64,000 bases of DNA from an uncultured Bacteroidaceae bacterium (GCA_944320965.1 CALUJO010000002.1:1-64000), one strand, 5' to 3'; positions 26,257 through 36,609 are shown, numbered from the stretch's first letter. The notes: generated by a model not told the origin, from the letters alone. Translations and numbers: made by a program.

Positions 26257-26324
26257 TGCCCATAAAATACATTTGTGCAAAAAACAAGCGCACATATTCC
26301 TGCAAAAATATAGAATGTTTACAT

Positions 26325-26389
26325 AAAAAACTTCCTGCCTTTTTGGTAAAAACGTTTAATGTTTCTGACCAAAAGGCAGGAAGTTTTTT
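26325..26389. terminator. strong bidirectional terminator hairpin
   Basis: A 22-bp stem, AAAAAACTTCCTGCCTTTTTGG (26325-26346, plus T) with its complement at 26368-26389, has a single bulged T and a 20-base loop. The poly-A/poly-T ends give a U tract in both directions. It separates the convergent membrane-protein and rsmE genes. Confidence 0.85.
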
Positions 26390-26408
26390 AATAAGAAGTT
26401 CTCCCTTC

Positions 26409-27110
26409 TCAGATTATGTTTAGCAGGTTTGCCGTATTGCATGCAACAAGTGCGGCAGTTTCGGTCCTCAATCTTGAATTGCCGAGGCTTATAGGTTCAA
26501 AACCTGCAGCAATAGCCATAGCAACTTCTTCTTCACTGAAATCGCCTTCCGGGCCGATAAGTACAAGAACATTTTCTCCCGGCTTTATTATATCCCTCAA
26601 AAGTTTCTTGTCTTCGTCATAGCAGTGCGCAATGAACTTGCGACCGTCAAACGGACGTTTTATGAAGTCCTTGAAATCGGTCATCTCATTTATTACAGGA
26701 ACAACAGCTTTTTGCGACTGCTTCACAGCTGATACAACTATTCTCTCTACACGGTCCACCTTGATTACCCGCCTTTCGGAATGGGCACAGTTTATAAATG
26801 AGAACTCGTCTATTCCTATTTCCGTAGCCTTTTCGGCAAACCATTCTATACGGTCCATGTTCTTTGTCGGAGCAACGGCAATGTTTATATAATTGCCCCA
26901 AGGCTTCTTCCACTCAATCTTCTCCAATATTGATACGGTGCATCGCTTTCCTGTTATCACATCAATAGCAGCGCGATAGAAACTGCCCTTGCCATCGGTA
27001 AGCAGAACTTCATCTCCGCTTGAAAGTCTGAGCACCTTTATGCAATGTTTTGCCTCTTCTTCGGGCAACTCGCAATTAATGGCTATGTCCGGTGTATAAA
27101 ATATATGCAT
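26409..27110 (-). CDS. rsmE: 16S rRNA (uracil1498-N3)-methyltransferase
   Basis: A 233-residue SPOUT-class methyltransferase. The N-terminal PUA-like part (about 1-70: EEAKHCIKVLRLSSGDEVLL, DGKGSFYRA) is followed by the knotted SAM domain with KATEIGIDEFSF, HSERRV, LVLIGPEGDFSEEEV and ISLGNSRLRTETAAL. It methylates U1498 in the decoding centre of 16S rRNA. It is the last gene of nupG-BFN-rsmE, 3 bases after the previous stop. Confidence 0.96.
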   Translation of the reverse strand: MHIFYTPDIAINCELPEEEAKHCIKVLRLSSGDEVLLTDGKGSFYRAAIDVITGKRCTVSILEKIEWKKPWGNYINIAVAPTKNMDRIEWFAEKATEIGIDEFSFINCAHSERRVIKVDRVERIVVSAVKQSQKAVVPVINEMTDFKDFIKRPFDGRKFIAHCYDEDKKLLRDIIKPGENVLVLIGPEGDFSEEEVAMAIAAGFEPISLGNSRLRTETAALVACNTANLLNII

Positions 27111-27113
27111 AAC

Positions 27114-27671
27114 TTATCCGTTGTTGTTTTCGTTTCTGCCCTTTATTTCCTTTATCGCATCACGCAGCTTGGCAGCACGTTCATAGTCTTCAGCCTTTAT
27201 GGCCTCTTCAAGTTTTTTGTTCAATGTTTCAATTTCCTTTGCGGAACTCCGCTTAATGGCAAGCTCAATGTCCGGCACAATGTTTTCGGACTCAATTATA
27301 CTTTCAAGCGTATAAATAGGACACGAAAATCTGAGTGAGAGGGCTACCGCATCGGCAGCCTTAGCCTCGGTTACAAGTCCGTCATTGAATATCAGATGTG
27401 CATAAAAGACTCCGTTCAGCACATTGTAAATGAAAACCTCTTCCAATGCCCGGCCCGACTGTTTTATAAAATCTGCAAAGGCATCATGCACCGTAGGACG
27501 CGGAACACTTATCTTCTGTATCTGCACCACAACCGACTGTGCTTCGGCTTCATTCACTATGATAGGAAAATATCGTCCTCCATCCTTCTCCCCCATTATC
27601 ATCGCAAAAATCCTGTTGTTGTTTGGGGTACCTGCCACACTTATAACACCTATCTGTACTTTACTGTCCAT
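27114..27671 (-). CDS. bifunctional nuclease (BFN/DUF151) protein with UVR motif
   Basis: The 185-residue protein joins a BFN domain (about 1-130; RIFAMIMGEKDGGRYFPIIV, RPTVHDAFADFI, AKAADAVALSLRFSCPIY) to a C-terminal UVR helix pair (about 145-178; LEEAIKAEDYERAAKLRDAI). BFN domains are reported in plants and archaea to act on DNA and RNA; the UVR motif mediates contacts in UvrB/UvrC and Clp-associated proteins. It sits 3 bases from each neighbour, within one operon. Confidence 0.9.
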   Translation of the reverse strand: MDSKVQIGVISVAGTPNNNRIFAMIMGEKDGGRYFPIIVNEAEAQSVVVQIQKISVPRPTVHDAFADFIKQSGRALEEVFIYNVLNGVFYAHLIFNDGLVTEAKAADAVALSLRFSCPIYTLESIIESENIVPDIELAIKRSSAKEIETLNKKLEEAIKAEDYERAAKLRDAIKEIKGRNENNNG

Positions 27672-27674
27672 ATT

Positions 27675-28955
27675 CTATCTCATATGTTGCTTTATCTTCT
27701 CCGGGTCGTGCTTATACTTGAAAAGAACGGCAAATAACAAAGCTACGACAAGAGCATAACCGGCAAATATAAACCATACGGTTGACCATTCTTCTGTTTG
27801 AGGAATCTTACCTTCCAAATCAATATTATAACTGTTCACCACAGCCTGTGCAGCCAAAATTCCAATTGTAGTTCCAATACCGTTTGTCATGATAATGAAA
27901 AGTCCCTGCGCGCTTGAACGGATTGACTTGTCGGTTTCGCTGTCAACAAACAGAGAACCTGATATATTGAAAAAGTCGAACGCCACTCCATATACAATCA
28001 TTGAAAGCAGGAACATCCACACTCCGTCGCCTGGATTTCCCACTCCGAAAAGGCCGAAGCGCAGAACCCACGCAAACATTGAAATAAGCATCACAATCTT
28101 TATGCCGAAACGGCGCAGGAAGAAAGGTATCAGAAGAATACACAATGTTTCGGATACCTGCGATATCGAAATAAGAATATTTGAATGCTGCACACCAAAC
28201 GTATCGGCATACGCAGGTATATTCTTGAAACTATCAAGGAAAGGATTTGCATAACCGTTTGTTATCTGGAGCGATGCGCCCAGAAGCATTGAGAATATGA
28301 AGAACAATGCCATTTTCTTCTGCTTGAAAAGCGCAAAAGCCTTCAGCCCGAGAGCCTCAACAATATCTGTATTCTTGCTTGAGCCTGATACAGGACATGA
28401 AGGAAGTGTAAAGCTATACAGGAACAACAGGATTCCGATTATACCGGATACTGCAAACTGGACGCTTGTACTCTGATATCCTGTAAGGTCCACAAATATC
28501 ATTGAACAGATAAAACCTATTGTTCCGAAAATTCTTATCGGAGGGAAAGCCTTGACCGCATCAAGTTTTGCCTTGTCAAGTGCAGTGTATGCAACCGAAT
28601 TTGACAATCCCAAAGTAGGCATATAGAAAGCGACACTTAATGAATACAAAGTATAAAGAACAGAAAATTCAGTATTTCCTTCTGATACCACGCCATAAAC
28701 TGAAGCACCTATCATAAACAGTCCGGCAAGCAAATGACTGAATCCCAAAAGCCTTTGGGCAGGAATCCACTTGTCGGCAATGATTCCCATGATTGCCGGC
28801 ATGAACAGTGAGACAATTCCCTGCATTGCATAAAACAAACCTATATTCTCTCCCATACCTATGCCGCCAAGGTAACGGCCCATTGATGTAAGATATGCTC
28901 CCCACACAGCAAATTGCAGGAAATTCATTACAATCAGTCTAAACTTCATATTCAT
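27675..28955 (-). CDS. NupG-family nucleoside:H+ symporter
   Basis: The 426-residue major-facilitator protein has 12 hydrophobic segments. MKFRLIVMNFLQFAVWGAYL and the FPPIRIFGTIGFICSMIF motif are characteristic of the nucleoside permease (NupG/XapB) branch. It imports nucleosides across the inner membrane for salvage, which fits with udk elsewhere in the window. It heads the operon; either of the two closely spaced ATGs could start it. Confidence 0.9.
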   Translation of the reverse strand: MNMKFRLIVMNFLQFAVWGAYLTSMGRYLGGIGMGENIGLFYAMQGIVSLFMPAIMGIIADKWIPAQRLLGFSHLLAGLFMIGASVYGVVSEGNTEFSVLYTLYSLSVAFYMPTLGLSNSVAYTALDKAKLDAVKAFPPIRIFGTIGFICSMIFVDLTGYQSTSVQFAVSGIIGILLFLYSFTLPSCPVSGSSKNTDIVEALGLKAFALFKQKKMALFFIFSMLLGASLQITNGYANPFLDSFKNIPAYADTFGVQHSNILISISQVSETLCILLIPFFLRRFGIKIVMLISMFAWVLRFGLFGVGNPGDGVWMFLLSMIVYGVAFDFFNISGSLFVDSETDKSIRSSAQGLFIIMTNGIGTTIGILAAQAVVNSYNIDLEGKIPQTEEWSTVWFIFAGYALVVALLFAVLFKYKHDPEKIKQHMR

Positions 28956-29215
28956 ATTGCTTCTACCTGTTTTTATAAATTCTACATGATTTTATACCTC
29001 CAAAAAGGTCCGTTCAAATAAAACAAAGCTAAGATACAAATATATTTTTATAGTATGACAACAGGCAAACCTTTTTTCTATATTTTACCCAAATTGAACA
29101 AAAGCAACAGACCACTTAATTAATATTTCTGATATATTCTGCAATTCACATGATTTAATTCCAAAACGAAATCAAAACTACCGCCCATACTTTAGGCAGT
29201 AATATAAAAAATGAC

Positions 29216-29223
29216 TACTTTTG
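29216..29223 (+). promoter_or_regulatory. -7 box of the purM-like gene
   Basis: TACTTTTG followed by CAAAAAA is a full -7 match 23 bases before the ATG. The 290-base gap upstream of it contains no ORF and no riboswitch that I could recognise. Confidence 0.55.
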
Positions 29224-29245
29224 CAAAAAATAAAAATTCACAAAT

Positions 29246-30412
29246 ATGAGCAATCAGAGATATATGCAAAGAGGCGTATCGGCATCAAAGGAAGATGTAC
29301 ATAACGCAATTAAGAACATTGACAAAGGTTTGTATCCAAAAGCTTTCTGCAAGATAATTCCTGATATTCTTGGAGGTGACCCTGAATACTGCAACATTAT
29401 GCATGCCGACGGTGCAGGTACCAAATCGTCACTTGCATATCTCTACTGGAAAGAGACTGGCGATACTTCTGTATGGAAAGGAATTGCACAGGACGCACTT
29501 ATAATGAACATTGACGACCTTATCTGCGTAGGAGCGGTTGACAATATACTTGTTTCATCAACAATCGGCCGAAACAAACTGCTTATTCCGGGCGAAGTCA
29601 TTTCAGCCATAATAAACGGAACAGACGAACTGCTTGCCGAATTGCGCGAAATGGGAATAGGCGTTTATGCAACAGGCGGCGAAACTGCCGATGTTGGCGA
29701 CCTTGTCCGCACAATCATAGTTGACAGTACCGTAACTTGCCGCATGAAAAGAAGTGACGTAATAAACAATGCAAACATACGTCCGGGTGACGTTATCGTT
29801 GGACTTGCCTCTTACGGACAGGCTACTTACGAAAAGGAATACAACGGCGGTATGGGAAGCAACGGTCTTACAAGCGCACGCCACGATGTATTTGCAAAAT
29901 ATCTTGCAGAGAAATATCCTGAAAGCTACGACAAGGCAGTACCTGACGAACTTGTATATTCCGGAAAACTGAAACTTACAGACAGCGTTGAAGGCTCACC
30001 TATTGATGCCGGAAAGCTTGTACTTTCTCCGACACGTACATATGCTCCGGTTGTAAAAAAGATTCTTGATATGCACAGAGCCGATATCCATGGTATGGTT
30101 CACTGCTCAGGCGGCGCACAGACAAAGGTTCTTCACTTTGTTGAAAACGTAAGGGTTGTAAAGGATAACCTCTTCCCTGTTCCTCCATTGTTCAAGACTA
30201 TCCAGGAACAGAGCGGAACAGACTGGGCTGAAATGTATAAGGTATTCAACATGGGACACCGTCTTGAAGTATATCTTTCACCGGAACACGCACAGGATAT
30301 AATTGAAATAAGCAAGTCTTTCAACATCGATGCTCAGATTATAGGACGAGTTGAAGAATGTGACAAGACAGAACTTATTATAAGAAGCGAATTCGGGGAG
30401 TTCATATATTAA
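29246..30412 (+). CDS. purM: phosphoribosylformylglycinamidine cyclo-ligase (AIR synthase, PurM family)
   Basis: A 388-residue enzyme of the PurM/ThiL/HypE superfamily. It shows HADGAGTKSSLAYLYWKETG (ATP/FGAM loop), AQDALIMNIDDLICVGAVDN, ATGGETADVGDLVRTI and GLASYGQATYEKEYNGGMGS. It closes the imidazole ring of AIR in purine synthesis. Length is longer than the roughly 345 residues of E. coli PurM, as is usual for the Bacteroidetes form. prfA follows after 93 bases. Confidence 0.9.
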   Translation: MSNQRYMQRGVSASKEDVHNAIKNIDKGLYPKAFCKIIPDILGGDPEYCNIMHADGAGTKSSLAYLYWKETGDTSVWKGIAQDALIMNIDDLICVGAVDNILVSSTIGRNKLLIPGEVISAIINGTDELLAELREMGIGVYATGGETADVGDLVRTIIVDSTVTCRMKRSDVINNANIRPGDVIVGLASYGQATYEKEYNGGMGSNGLTSARHDVFAKYLAEKYPESYDKAVPDELVYSGKLKLTDSVEGSPIDAGKLVLSPTRTYAPVVKKILDMHRADIHGMVHCSGGAQTKVLHFVENVRVVKDNLFPVPPLFKTIQEQSGTDWAEMYKVFNMGHRLEVYLSPEHAQDIIEISKSFNIDAQIIGRVEECDKTELIIRSEFGEFIY

Positions 30413-30505
30413 CAACATATTATATACATTATCCCATTATTTATTATCGCAATAGTTTTTACATTGATTGCCAACGGCAAGTTATGGTAAAATAATTATT
30501 AATAG

Positions 30506-31615
30506 ATGGCAGATAACAACACACTACTTGAGAAACTTGAAGGACTGGTTTCACGCTTTGAGGAAGTTTCTACGCTGATAACTGACCCGAACGTGATTTC
30601 AGACCAGAAAAGATACGTAAAACTTACAAAGGAATACAAGGACCTGAGCGAAATAATGAAGGCCCGCAAGGAATATATCCAATGCCTCAACGGACTTGAA
30701 GAAGCCAAGATGATGATGGGCGAGAATGACCCTGAGATGAAAGAGATGGCCCGTGAGGAAGCAGCAGCGTGCGAAGTCCGTATTCCCGAACTGGAAGAAG
30801 AGATAAAACTTCTGCTTGTTCCTGCCGACCCGCAGGACGACCGCAACGCAATACTCGAAATACGTGGCGGAACGGGGGGTGACGAAGCCGCAATCTTTGC
30901 AGGAGATTTGTTCCGCATGTACACAAAATACTGCGAAACAAAGGGATGGCGTCTTGAAGTTTCAAGCTATACCGAAGGTGCAGCCGGTGGATACAAGGAA
31001 ATCATCTGCTCCGTTACAGGCGAAAAGGTTTACGGAACACTTAAATATGAATCAGGAGTACACCGTGTCCAGCGTGTGCCTGCAACCGAAACTCAGGGAC
31101 GTGTACACACATCTGCCGCATCTGTTGCCGTACTTCCAGAAGCAGAACCGTTTGATGTTGAAATAAACGAAGGCGAAATCAAGTGGGATACTTTCCGAAG
31201 CGGAGGTGCCGGCGGTCAGAACGTCAACAAGGTTGAATCCGGTGTCCGCCTGCGCTACAACTGGAAAAATCCTAATACCGGCGTTGTTGAAGAAATCCTT
31301 ATCGAATGTACCGAGACACGTGACCAGCCAAAGAACAAGGAACGTGCCTTGTCACGTCTTCGTACTTTCATATATGACAAGGAACATCAGAAATATATTG
31401 ACGACATCGCTTCAAAGCGCAAGACAATGGTTTCAACAGGTGACCGCTCAGCAAAGATACGTACCTACAATTATCCGCAGGGACGTATAACAGACCATCG
31501 CATAAACTATACAATATATAATCTTGCAGCTTTTATGGATGGCGACATTCAGGATTGCATTGACCACCTGATTGTAGCTGAAAATGCTGAAAGACTGAAA
31601 GAAAGTGAACTATAA
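30506..31615 (+). CDS. prfA: peptide chain release factor 1
   Basis: The 369-residue protein has the N-terminal helical domain, the PCRF domain ([20 protein letters not shown]), the stop-codon-recognition region and the catalytic GGQ loop in [22 protein letters not shown] after the GGQ and the [15 protein letters not shown] segment identify RF1 (UAA/UAG), not RF2. pyrF begins 17 bases downstream. Confidence 0.96.
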   Translation: MADNNTLLEKLEGLVSRFEEVSTLITDPNVISDQKRYVKLTKEYKDLSEIMKARKEYIQCLNGLEEAKMMMGENDPEMKEMAREEAAACEVRIPELEEEIKLLLVPADPQDDRNAILEIRGGTGGDEAAIFAGDLFRMYTKYCETKGWRLEVSSYTEGAAGGYKEIICSVTGEKVYGTLKYESGVHRVQRVPATETQGRVHTSAASVAVLPEAEPFDVEINEGEIKWDTFRSGGAGGQNVNKVESGVRLRYNWKNPNTGVVEEILIECTETRDQPKNKERALSRLRTFIYDKEHQKYIDDIASKRKTMVSTGDRSAKIRTYNYPQGRITDHRINYTIYNLAAFMDGDIQDCIDHLIVAENAERLKESEL

Positions 31616-31632
31616 CAATAACAATTAGACCT

Positions 31633-32463
31633 ATGAACAAACAGCAACTTACAGAAAACATTAAAAGAAAAAAGACTTTTCTTTGTGTTGGATTGGATAC
31701 AGATATCAAGAAAATACCTGAACACCTTTTGAATGAAGAAGATCCTATCTTTGCATTCAACAAGGAAATCATAGATGCTACAGCACCATACTGTATCGCA
31801 TACAAGCCCAACCTTGCTTTCTATGAAAGCATGGGAGTAAAAGGATGGATTGCTTTTGAAAAGACTGTTAACTACATACGCGAGAACTATCCTGACCAGT
31901 TCATCATTGCTGACGCAAAAAGAGGTGACATCGGAAACACTTCTGCCATGTATGCACGCACATTCTTTGAAGAACTTGACATTGATTCTGTTACAGTTGC
32001 TCCATATATGGGCGAAGACAGCGTAACTCCATTCCTTTCATACGAAGGAAAATGGGTTATACTTCTTGCACTGACATCAAACAAAGGTTCTCACGATTTC
32101 CAGCTTACAGTTGACGAACACGGTGAAAGACTGTTCGAAAAAGTATTGAGAACATCAAAAAAATGGGCAGACGACAACAATATGATGTATGTTGTAGGTG
32201 CAACACAGGGAAAAATGTTCACTGACATAAGAAAGATTGTTCCGGATCACTTCCTGCTCGTTCCCGGAATCGGTGCGCAAGGCGGCTCACTTGCCGACGT
32301 TTGCCAGTACGGAATGAACAAGAACTGTGGACTAATAGTAAACTCATCCCGCGCAATCATCTATGCCGACAAGACTGAAAACTTTGCAAAAGTTGCAGGA
32401 GAAGAGGCACACAAGGTTCAGCAGCAGATGGAAGAAGAACTGAAGAAGGCAGAAATAATCTGA
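31633..32463 (+). CDS. pyrF: orotidine 5'-phosphate decarboxylase
   Basis: A 276-residue TIM-barrel enzyme of the long (type 2) PyrF subfamily, making UMP from OMP. Visible are [28 protein letters not shown], the catalytic [26 protein letters not shown] and VPGIGAQGG. It is placed after prfA on one transcript that ends at a 19-bp terminator stem. Confidence 0.96.
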   Translation: MNKQQLTENIKRKKTFLCVGLDTDIKKIPEHLLNEEDPIFAFNKEIIDATAPYCIAYKPNLAFYESMGVKGWIAFEKTVNYIRENYPDQFIIADAKRGDIGNTSAMYARTFFEELDIDSVTVAPYMGEDSVTPFLSYEGKWVILLALTSNKGSHDFQLTVDEHGERLFEKVLRTSKKWADDNNMMYVVGATQGKMFTDIRKIVPDHFLLVPGIGAQGGSLADVCQYGMNKNCGLIVNSSRAIIYADKTENFAKVAGEEAHKVQQQMEEELKKAEII

Positions 32464-32482
32464 TAAATACAGAATATAAAAC

Positions 32483-32530
32483 AAAAGACAGCGGCAAAGT
32501 ACTTTAAGTTACTTTGCCGCTGTCTTTTCT
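32483..32530 (+). terminator. Terminator after pyrF
   Basis: A 19-bp perfect stem (32483-32501 with 32510-32528; core GACAGCGGCAAAGTA) with an 8-base loop ends in TTTT. The A-rich 5' side may also allow use by the convergent porin gene. Confidence 0.9.
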
Positions 32531-32589
32531 AACTTATAATATATTTGTTTTCTGTGAATGACATAACAACAAAAAATACAGAAACCACA

Positions 32590-33663
32590 TCAGCCCCAAG
32601 ACAAGCCAAATCTCATAACCAATACATTATAACGGTTGCCATCACTGATTATATGATGATAGGCTGGCTGGACATACAAATACCTGTTCAACTGAATTTT
32701 CCAGGTAATTTCGGATGCAAACTCACGGCAACATGCATACTCTGCATAATTGGCAAAGATTCCGAATTCATTATCCCTTTGAATTCCTATAAAATTCTTA
32801 ATGTCCAAGCCCCAACCGGCATACTGTCTGCAACCGTCCACCGTCATCGGATTTACCGAATACTGCACCATCAGGTTTATCTCCTTGCGTTTTCTATTAA
32901 TAAGAGGTATTTCTGCCGATGTCCATACTGCATACTCCCTTACTCTTTTTTCCGCTTTTTCCCTGATCTCTGTTTCGTTTCCCTTCTCAGCTGTATTACA
33001 CATGCCGTAATGAAGAGTACTGCCCAAAACATAATTGCCATATTTCGAGTCACTGTTTAAAGACATTATACCAAATACCCCGTCACGTACAGGATTTACA
33101 TTGAACACACCTCCACGTTTCACTCCCCTCCCCGACATGCCGTTATATACGGATGCTGTCAGATTAAGCCGTTCATTGCCGGCACGCATATGCAGACAGA
33201 GCGAAGACATTGGATAATTAGGTATATCCGGATCGGAAGATATTGTAGGATATATACCGCATGAGCTGTTGGTAAACAATGATGTGACAGGCGATACAAA
33301 ATAATCCTCATTCATATTCCTTATTCCAGCAAAGAGTGTGAACAGCGGATTTTCATATTTCAATCCAAAAACTGCAAAACTTACCGGAAGATTATCTTCC
33401 TCAATATTCGAGAACACCTGCAAATCATCCGCAATCCTCTCCTTAACCGGCTTGTAAATATGTATTGTAGCAGCCTCAACTCCCCAACCTCCGGCAATGC
33501 TATATTCAAAATCCGTCCTCAAAAGATTCACCCAGTTGCTTTGTCCTTCCATATTTGTCTGGAACTCTGTTGTATAGCTGATGCCATAGTTCTGAGCAAG
33601 ACAGACAGTACGTGTCAGGACAAAGCCTGCAGTCCCCATAATATATTTCAATTTCATTGTCAA
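32590..33663 (-). CDS. OprB-like carbohydrate porin / outer-membrane barrel
   Basis: The 357-residue protein has a signal peptide ending VCLAQ (about residue 24) and alternating amphipathic strands through the C-terminal VLVMRFGLSWG. GIRNMNEDYFVSPVTSLFTN and NLTASVYNGMSGRGVKRGG recall Bacteroidetes proteins annotated as carbohydrate porins (OprB). It follows mgtA by 18 bases on the same strand, so the two may be cotranscribed. An Mg2+-linked role is inference. Confidence 0.68.
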   Translation of the reverse strand: MTMKLKYIMGTAGFVLTRTVCLAQNYGISYTTEFQTNMEGQSNWVNLLRTDFEYSIAGGWGVEAATIHIYKPVKERIADDLQVFSNIEEDNLPVSFAVFGLKYENPLFTLFAGIRNMNEDYFVSPVTSLFTNSSCGIYPTISSDPDIPNYPMSSLCLHMRAGNERLNLTASVYNGMSGRGVKRGGVFNVNPVRDGVFGIMSLNSDSKYGNYVLGSTLHYGMCNTAEKGNETEIREKAEKRVREYAVWTSAEIPLINRKRKEINLMVQYSVNPMTVDGCRQYAGWGLDIKNFIGIQRDNEFGIFANYAEYACCREFASEITWKIQLNRYLYVQPAYHHIISDGNRYNVLVMRFGLSWG

Positions 33664-33681
33664 TTTAGTATTATTCCAGTT

Positions 33682-36327
33682 CTACAACCATCTGTTGAAT
33701 TTCTTTATATACCAGTTCTTTATCAGCTGGGTTACAATGCAATATGTAAGCAAGATACCGACAAGCCATGGGAAATAGCTCATAGGAAGTGGCATCAGCC
33801 CTATGGAACTTCCAAAACCAGTAAACGGCAAGCTTATACCAAGCACTATTATTGCCGAAGTAAGCAAAAGCACCGGCCATGTAGCACGGCTCTGTATAAA
33901 CGGAATCTTGCGTGTTCTTATCATATGTACAATAAGAGTCTGCGACAACAGTCCTTCTACAAACCATGCAGACTGGAACAAAGTCTGATGTTCAGGCGAA
34001 TTGCATCCGAAAACATACCACATCAACAGATAAGTTGCAATATCAAACACCGAACTTATAGGACCTATATATATCATAAACCTGCCGAGGTCTGATGCAT
34101 CCCATTTACGTGGCTTCTTCAGATATTCAGGGTCCATAGAATCAAACGGAATGGTTGTCTGAGATATGTCATACAAAAGATTCTGAATCAACAGATGTAT
34201 CGGCAGCATAGGCAGGAAAGGCAAAAACGCACTTGCAGCCATAACACTGAACATATTTCCGAAGTTTGAACTTGCAGTCATCTTTATATATTTTGTCATA
34301 TTGCCGAATATCTTACGGCCTTCGATGACTCCTGATTCAAGAACAAGCAAATCCTTTTCCAAAAGTATTATATCTGCGCTTTCCTTTGCAATGTCAACGG
34401 CTGTATCAACTGAGATACCTACGTCCGACTGCCTCAATGCCGGCGCGTCATTTATTCCGTCACCAAGGAACCCTACGGTATTTCCCTGTTCCTGCAAAAG
34501 TCTTATTATTCTTGTCTTCTGCAACGGAGTCAGTTTGGAGAATATGGTATATTTCAGCAACATAGGTTTCAAATCATCATCTTCAATGTTCTCTATTTCA
34601 GCTCCAGTCATAGAATAACGAGTGTCAATACCAACCTGACGGCCTATAGTACGAACAATCATATCATTATCACCCGAAAGGATTTTAACGTCAACCCCAT
34701 TCTCGTGCAGCTTCCTTATTGCCTCGACAGCCGAAGGTTTCGGCGGATCAAGAAATGCAAGGAATCCTATCAGAACCATATCCTGTTCATCTTCTACGGC
34801 AAAACTATGGTCTTTCTCTATAAAACTCTTCTGGGCTACGGCAAGCACACGCATTCCGTCACGGTTAAGACTTTCGCTTATCTCGCGCGATTTCTTCTTC
34901 AGCTCTTCGCCGAAAATCTGAACCTTCCCGTCAAACTCAACATGCGAACAGATTGAAAGCATTTCCTCAACAGCCCCTTTTGTTATTATCTGTCGCTTGC
35001 CTGTTCTGTCTTCAATTACTACAGACATACGGCGACGGTTGAAATCAAACGGTATCTCATCAATCTTATTGTACTCGTCCTTCAGGTGTTCAAGCTGAAG
35101 ATCCCTAACATGCGAAAGTATAGCCTTGTCCATCAGGTTCTTCAGTCCGGTCTGGAAATAGCTGTTATAATAGGCATGTCGTAGAATACGTTTCATATTA
35201 TCCTCTGAACCGTCGGCATTTATATACTTCTCAAGCACTATATTGTCGCAAGTCAGCGTTCCTGTCTTGTCAGTACACAGAATATTCATTGCACCGAAAT
35301 TCTGTATTGAATTCAGGTTCTTGACAATACATTTCTTCTTTGACATCGTAACCGCACCTTTAGAAAGGTTGGCTGTCACAATCATAGGCAACATCTCCGG
35401 AGTAAGACCCACGGCAACAGAAATTGCAAAGATAAAGGCATCAAACCAGTCACCCTTGGTCAATCCGTTAATAAGGAAAACAAACGGAACCATTACGAGC
35501 ATGAAACGTATAAGAAGGAAACTTACCTTTCCTATTCCACGATCAAAGGATGTGGTTGCACGTTCGCCCGAAATGCTCTTGGCAATTGTTCCAAGGTAAG
35601 TGTCTGCTCCTGTATTGAATACAATACCTTTTGCCGAACCGCTTATTACGGTTGAGCCCATAAAGCATATGTCGTTAAGTTCCAGAATGTTGTTATCATT
35701 ATTCTTCACATCTTTAAGTACAGCAAACTTCTCTATCGGTTCCGATTCTCCCGAAAGTGAAGACTGGCTTACAAACAAATCCTTTGATTCAATGATTCTT
35801 ATATCAGCAGGTATCATGTCGCCGGCTGCAAGATGCACAATATCGCCAGGAACAAGTTCCTTTATATCAATCTCCATAATCTCTTCGCCTGCCCTTTTGG
35901 TACTGCATGTATTTGTAACCATTTGCAGCAGCGCATTTGTCGCTTCGCTTGATTTCAGCTCTTGAACAAAACGCAGAATGGCACTTATCATAACCATTGT
36001 GGCTATTATGATGACACCTGTCCACTCCCTTTCATCAGGCGCGGCCATTATTACGTCTATAACAAGCGATATGACCGCAAGAGCGGTAAGGACTCCGATA
36101 AAAGGATTGATAAAAGTCTTCATGAAAATGACTATAGGACGTTTCCGCTTTTCATGGACAACTTCATTGACTCCATACTTTTCCCTTCTTTCTTCCACTT
36201 CCGACAAAGTAAGTCCGTTGCCGTTCGTTTCAAAATAAGAGTAAATGCATTCCAACGGCTGTGTTGCCGAAACAAAAACCTTTTCGGCATTGAACAAATC
36301 TTTCTTTGCTTTCTTCTTCTTCAACAT
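33682..36327 (-). CDS. mgtA: Mg2+-importing P-type ATPase
   Basis: From ATG 36327 the protein has 881 residues, standard for MgtA/MgtB (P3B) ATPases. It shows the actuator SLSGESEPIEK, the phosphorylation motif CTDKTGTLTC (Asp near 353), the FLGDGINDAPALRQSDVGISV hinge (quoted by its first 20) and ten membrane helices. It imports Mg2+ down or against gradient using ATP. An upstream ATG at 36399 is in frame, but the -7 box at 36375-36382 puts the transcript start after it. No M-box riboswitch was recognised in the short leader. Confidence 0.94.
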   Translation of the reverse strand: MLKKKKAKKDLFNAEKVFVSATQPLECIYSYFETNGNGLTLSEVEERREKYGVNEVVHEKRKRPIVIFMKTFINPFIGVLTALAVISLVIDVIMAAPDEREWTGVIIIATMVMISAILRFVQELKSSEATNALLQMVTNTCSTKRAGEEIMEIDIKELVPGDIVHLAAGDMIPADIRIIESKDLFVSQSSLSGESEPIEKFAVLKDVKNNDNNILELNDICFMGSTVISGSAKGIVFNTGADTYLGTIAKSISGERATTSFDRGIGKVSFLLIRFMLVMVPFVFLINGLTKGDWFDAFIFAISVAVGLTPEMLPMIVTANLSKGAVTMSKKKCIVKNLNSIQNFGAMNILCTDKTGTLTCDNIVLEKYINADGSEDNMKRILRHAYYNSYFQTGLKNLMDKAILSHVRDLQLEHLKDEYNKIDEIPFDFNRRRMSVVIEDRTGKRQIITKGAVEEMLSICSHVEFDGKVQIFGEELKKKSREISESLNRDGMRVLAVAQKSFIEKDHSFAVEDEQDMVLIGFLAFLDPPKPSAVEAIRKLHENGVDVKILSGDNDMIVRTIGRQVGIDTRYSMTGAEIENIEDDDLKPMLLKYTIFSKLTPLQKTRIIRLLQEQGNTVGFLGDGINDAPALRQSDVGISVDTAVDIAKESADIILLEKDLLVLESGVIEGRKIFGNMTKYIKMTASSNFGNMFSVMAASAFLPFLPMLPIHLLIQNLLYDISQTTIPFDSMDPEYLKKPRKWDASDLGRFMIYIGPISSVFDIATYLLMWYVFGCNSPEHQTLFQSAWFVEGLLSQTLIVHMIRTRKIPFIQSRATWPVLLLTSAIIVLGISLPFTGFGSSIGLMPLPMSYFPWLVGILLTYCIVTQLIKNWYIKKFNRWL

Positions 36328-36374
36328 AATCCTGTTTTTTAACGGTTTACAAATCAGGTTTCCTTTTACGGCTG

Positions 36375-36382
36375 CAAAGGTA
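36375..36382 (-). promoter_or_regulatory. -7 box of mgtA
   Basis: On minus, TACCTTTG followed by CAGCC. It fixes the mgtA start at 36327 by placing transcription start near 36368. Confidence 0.55.
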
Positions 36383-36479
36383 GGGAGCAGCGGCCGCAAA
36401 AGCCGTTAGAGCAGAATTAGATGATTATTAGAATTTCATTAGAAAAACAGACCGAGCCAGTGAAAGGGATTTCAAAAAA

Positions 36480-36565
36480 CAATGTATGTATTCTGTAACC
36501 GGAATTTACGATTGCAGGAACAAAGCCTTCAGTTTTGAAAACGAAAGCTTCGGTTATAGAAAATA
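36480..36565. repeat. dispersed repeat copy 1: array of about 21-bp palindromic units
   Basis: After CAATGTATGTATTCTGTAA there are three degenerate units, each with an AACnnAnnnTTCnGTT-like palindrome: ACCGGAATTTACGATT, AACAAAGCCTTCAGTT and AACGAAAGCTTCGGTT. The same order of flank and units occurs at 54404-54488. It lies in the 210-base gap between the mgtA promoter and the histidine kinase gene. Confidence 0.65.
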
Positions 36566-36609
36566 TTCAAATACCGGCATTCCGGGATTTAAGACAAAAT
36601 CAAAATATG

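Noticed and set aside
29030-29215. purine riboswitch ahead of the purM-like gene
   Set aside because: No conserved purine-aptamer core or loop-loop pattern could be found; only a weak local hairpin near the -7 box.
36328-36374. Mg2+ (M-box) riboswitch in the mgtA leader
   Set aside because: The leader is only about 40 bases, too short for an M-box aptamer.
36328-36399. 24-residue extension of MgtA
   Set aside because: The mgtA -7 box lies inside it, so the message starts after this ATG.
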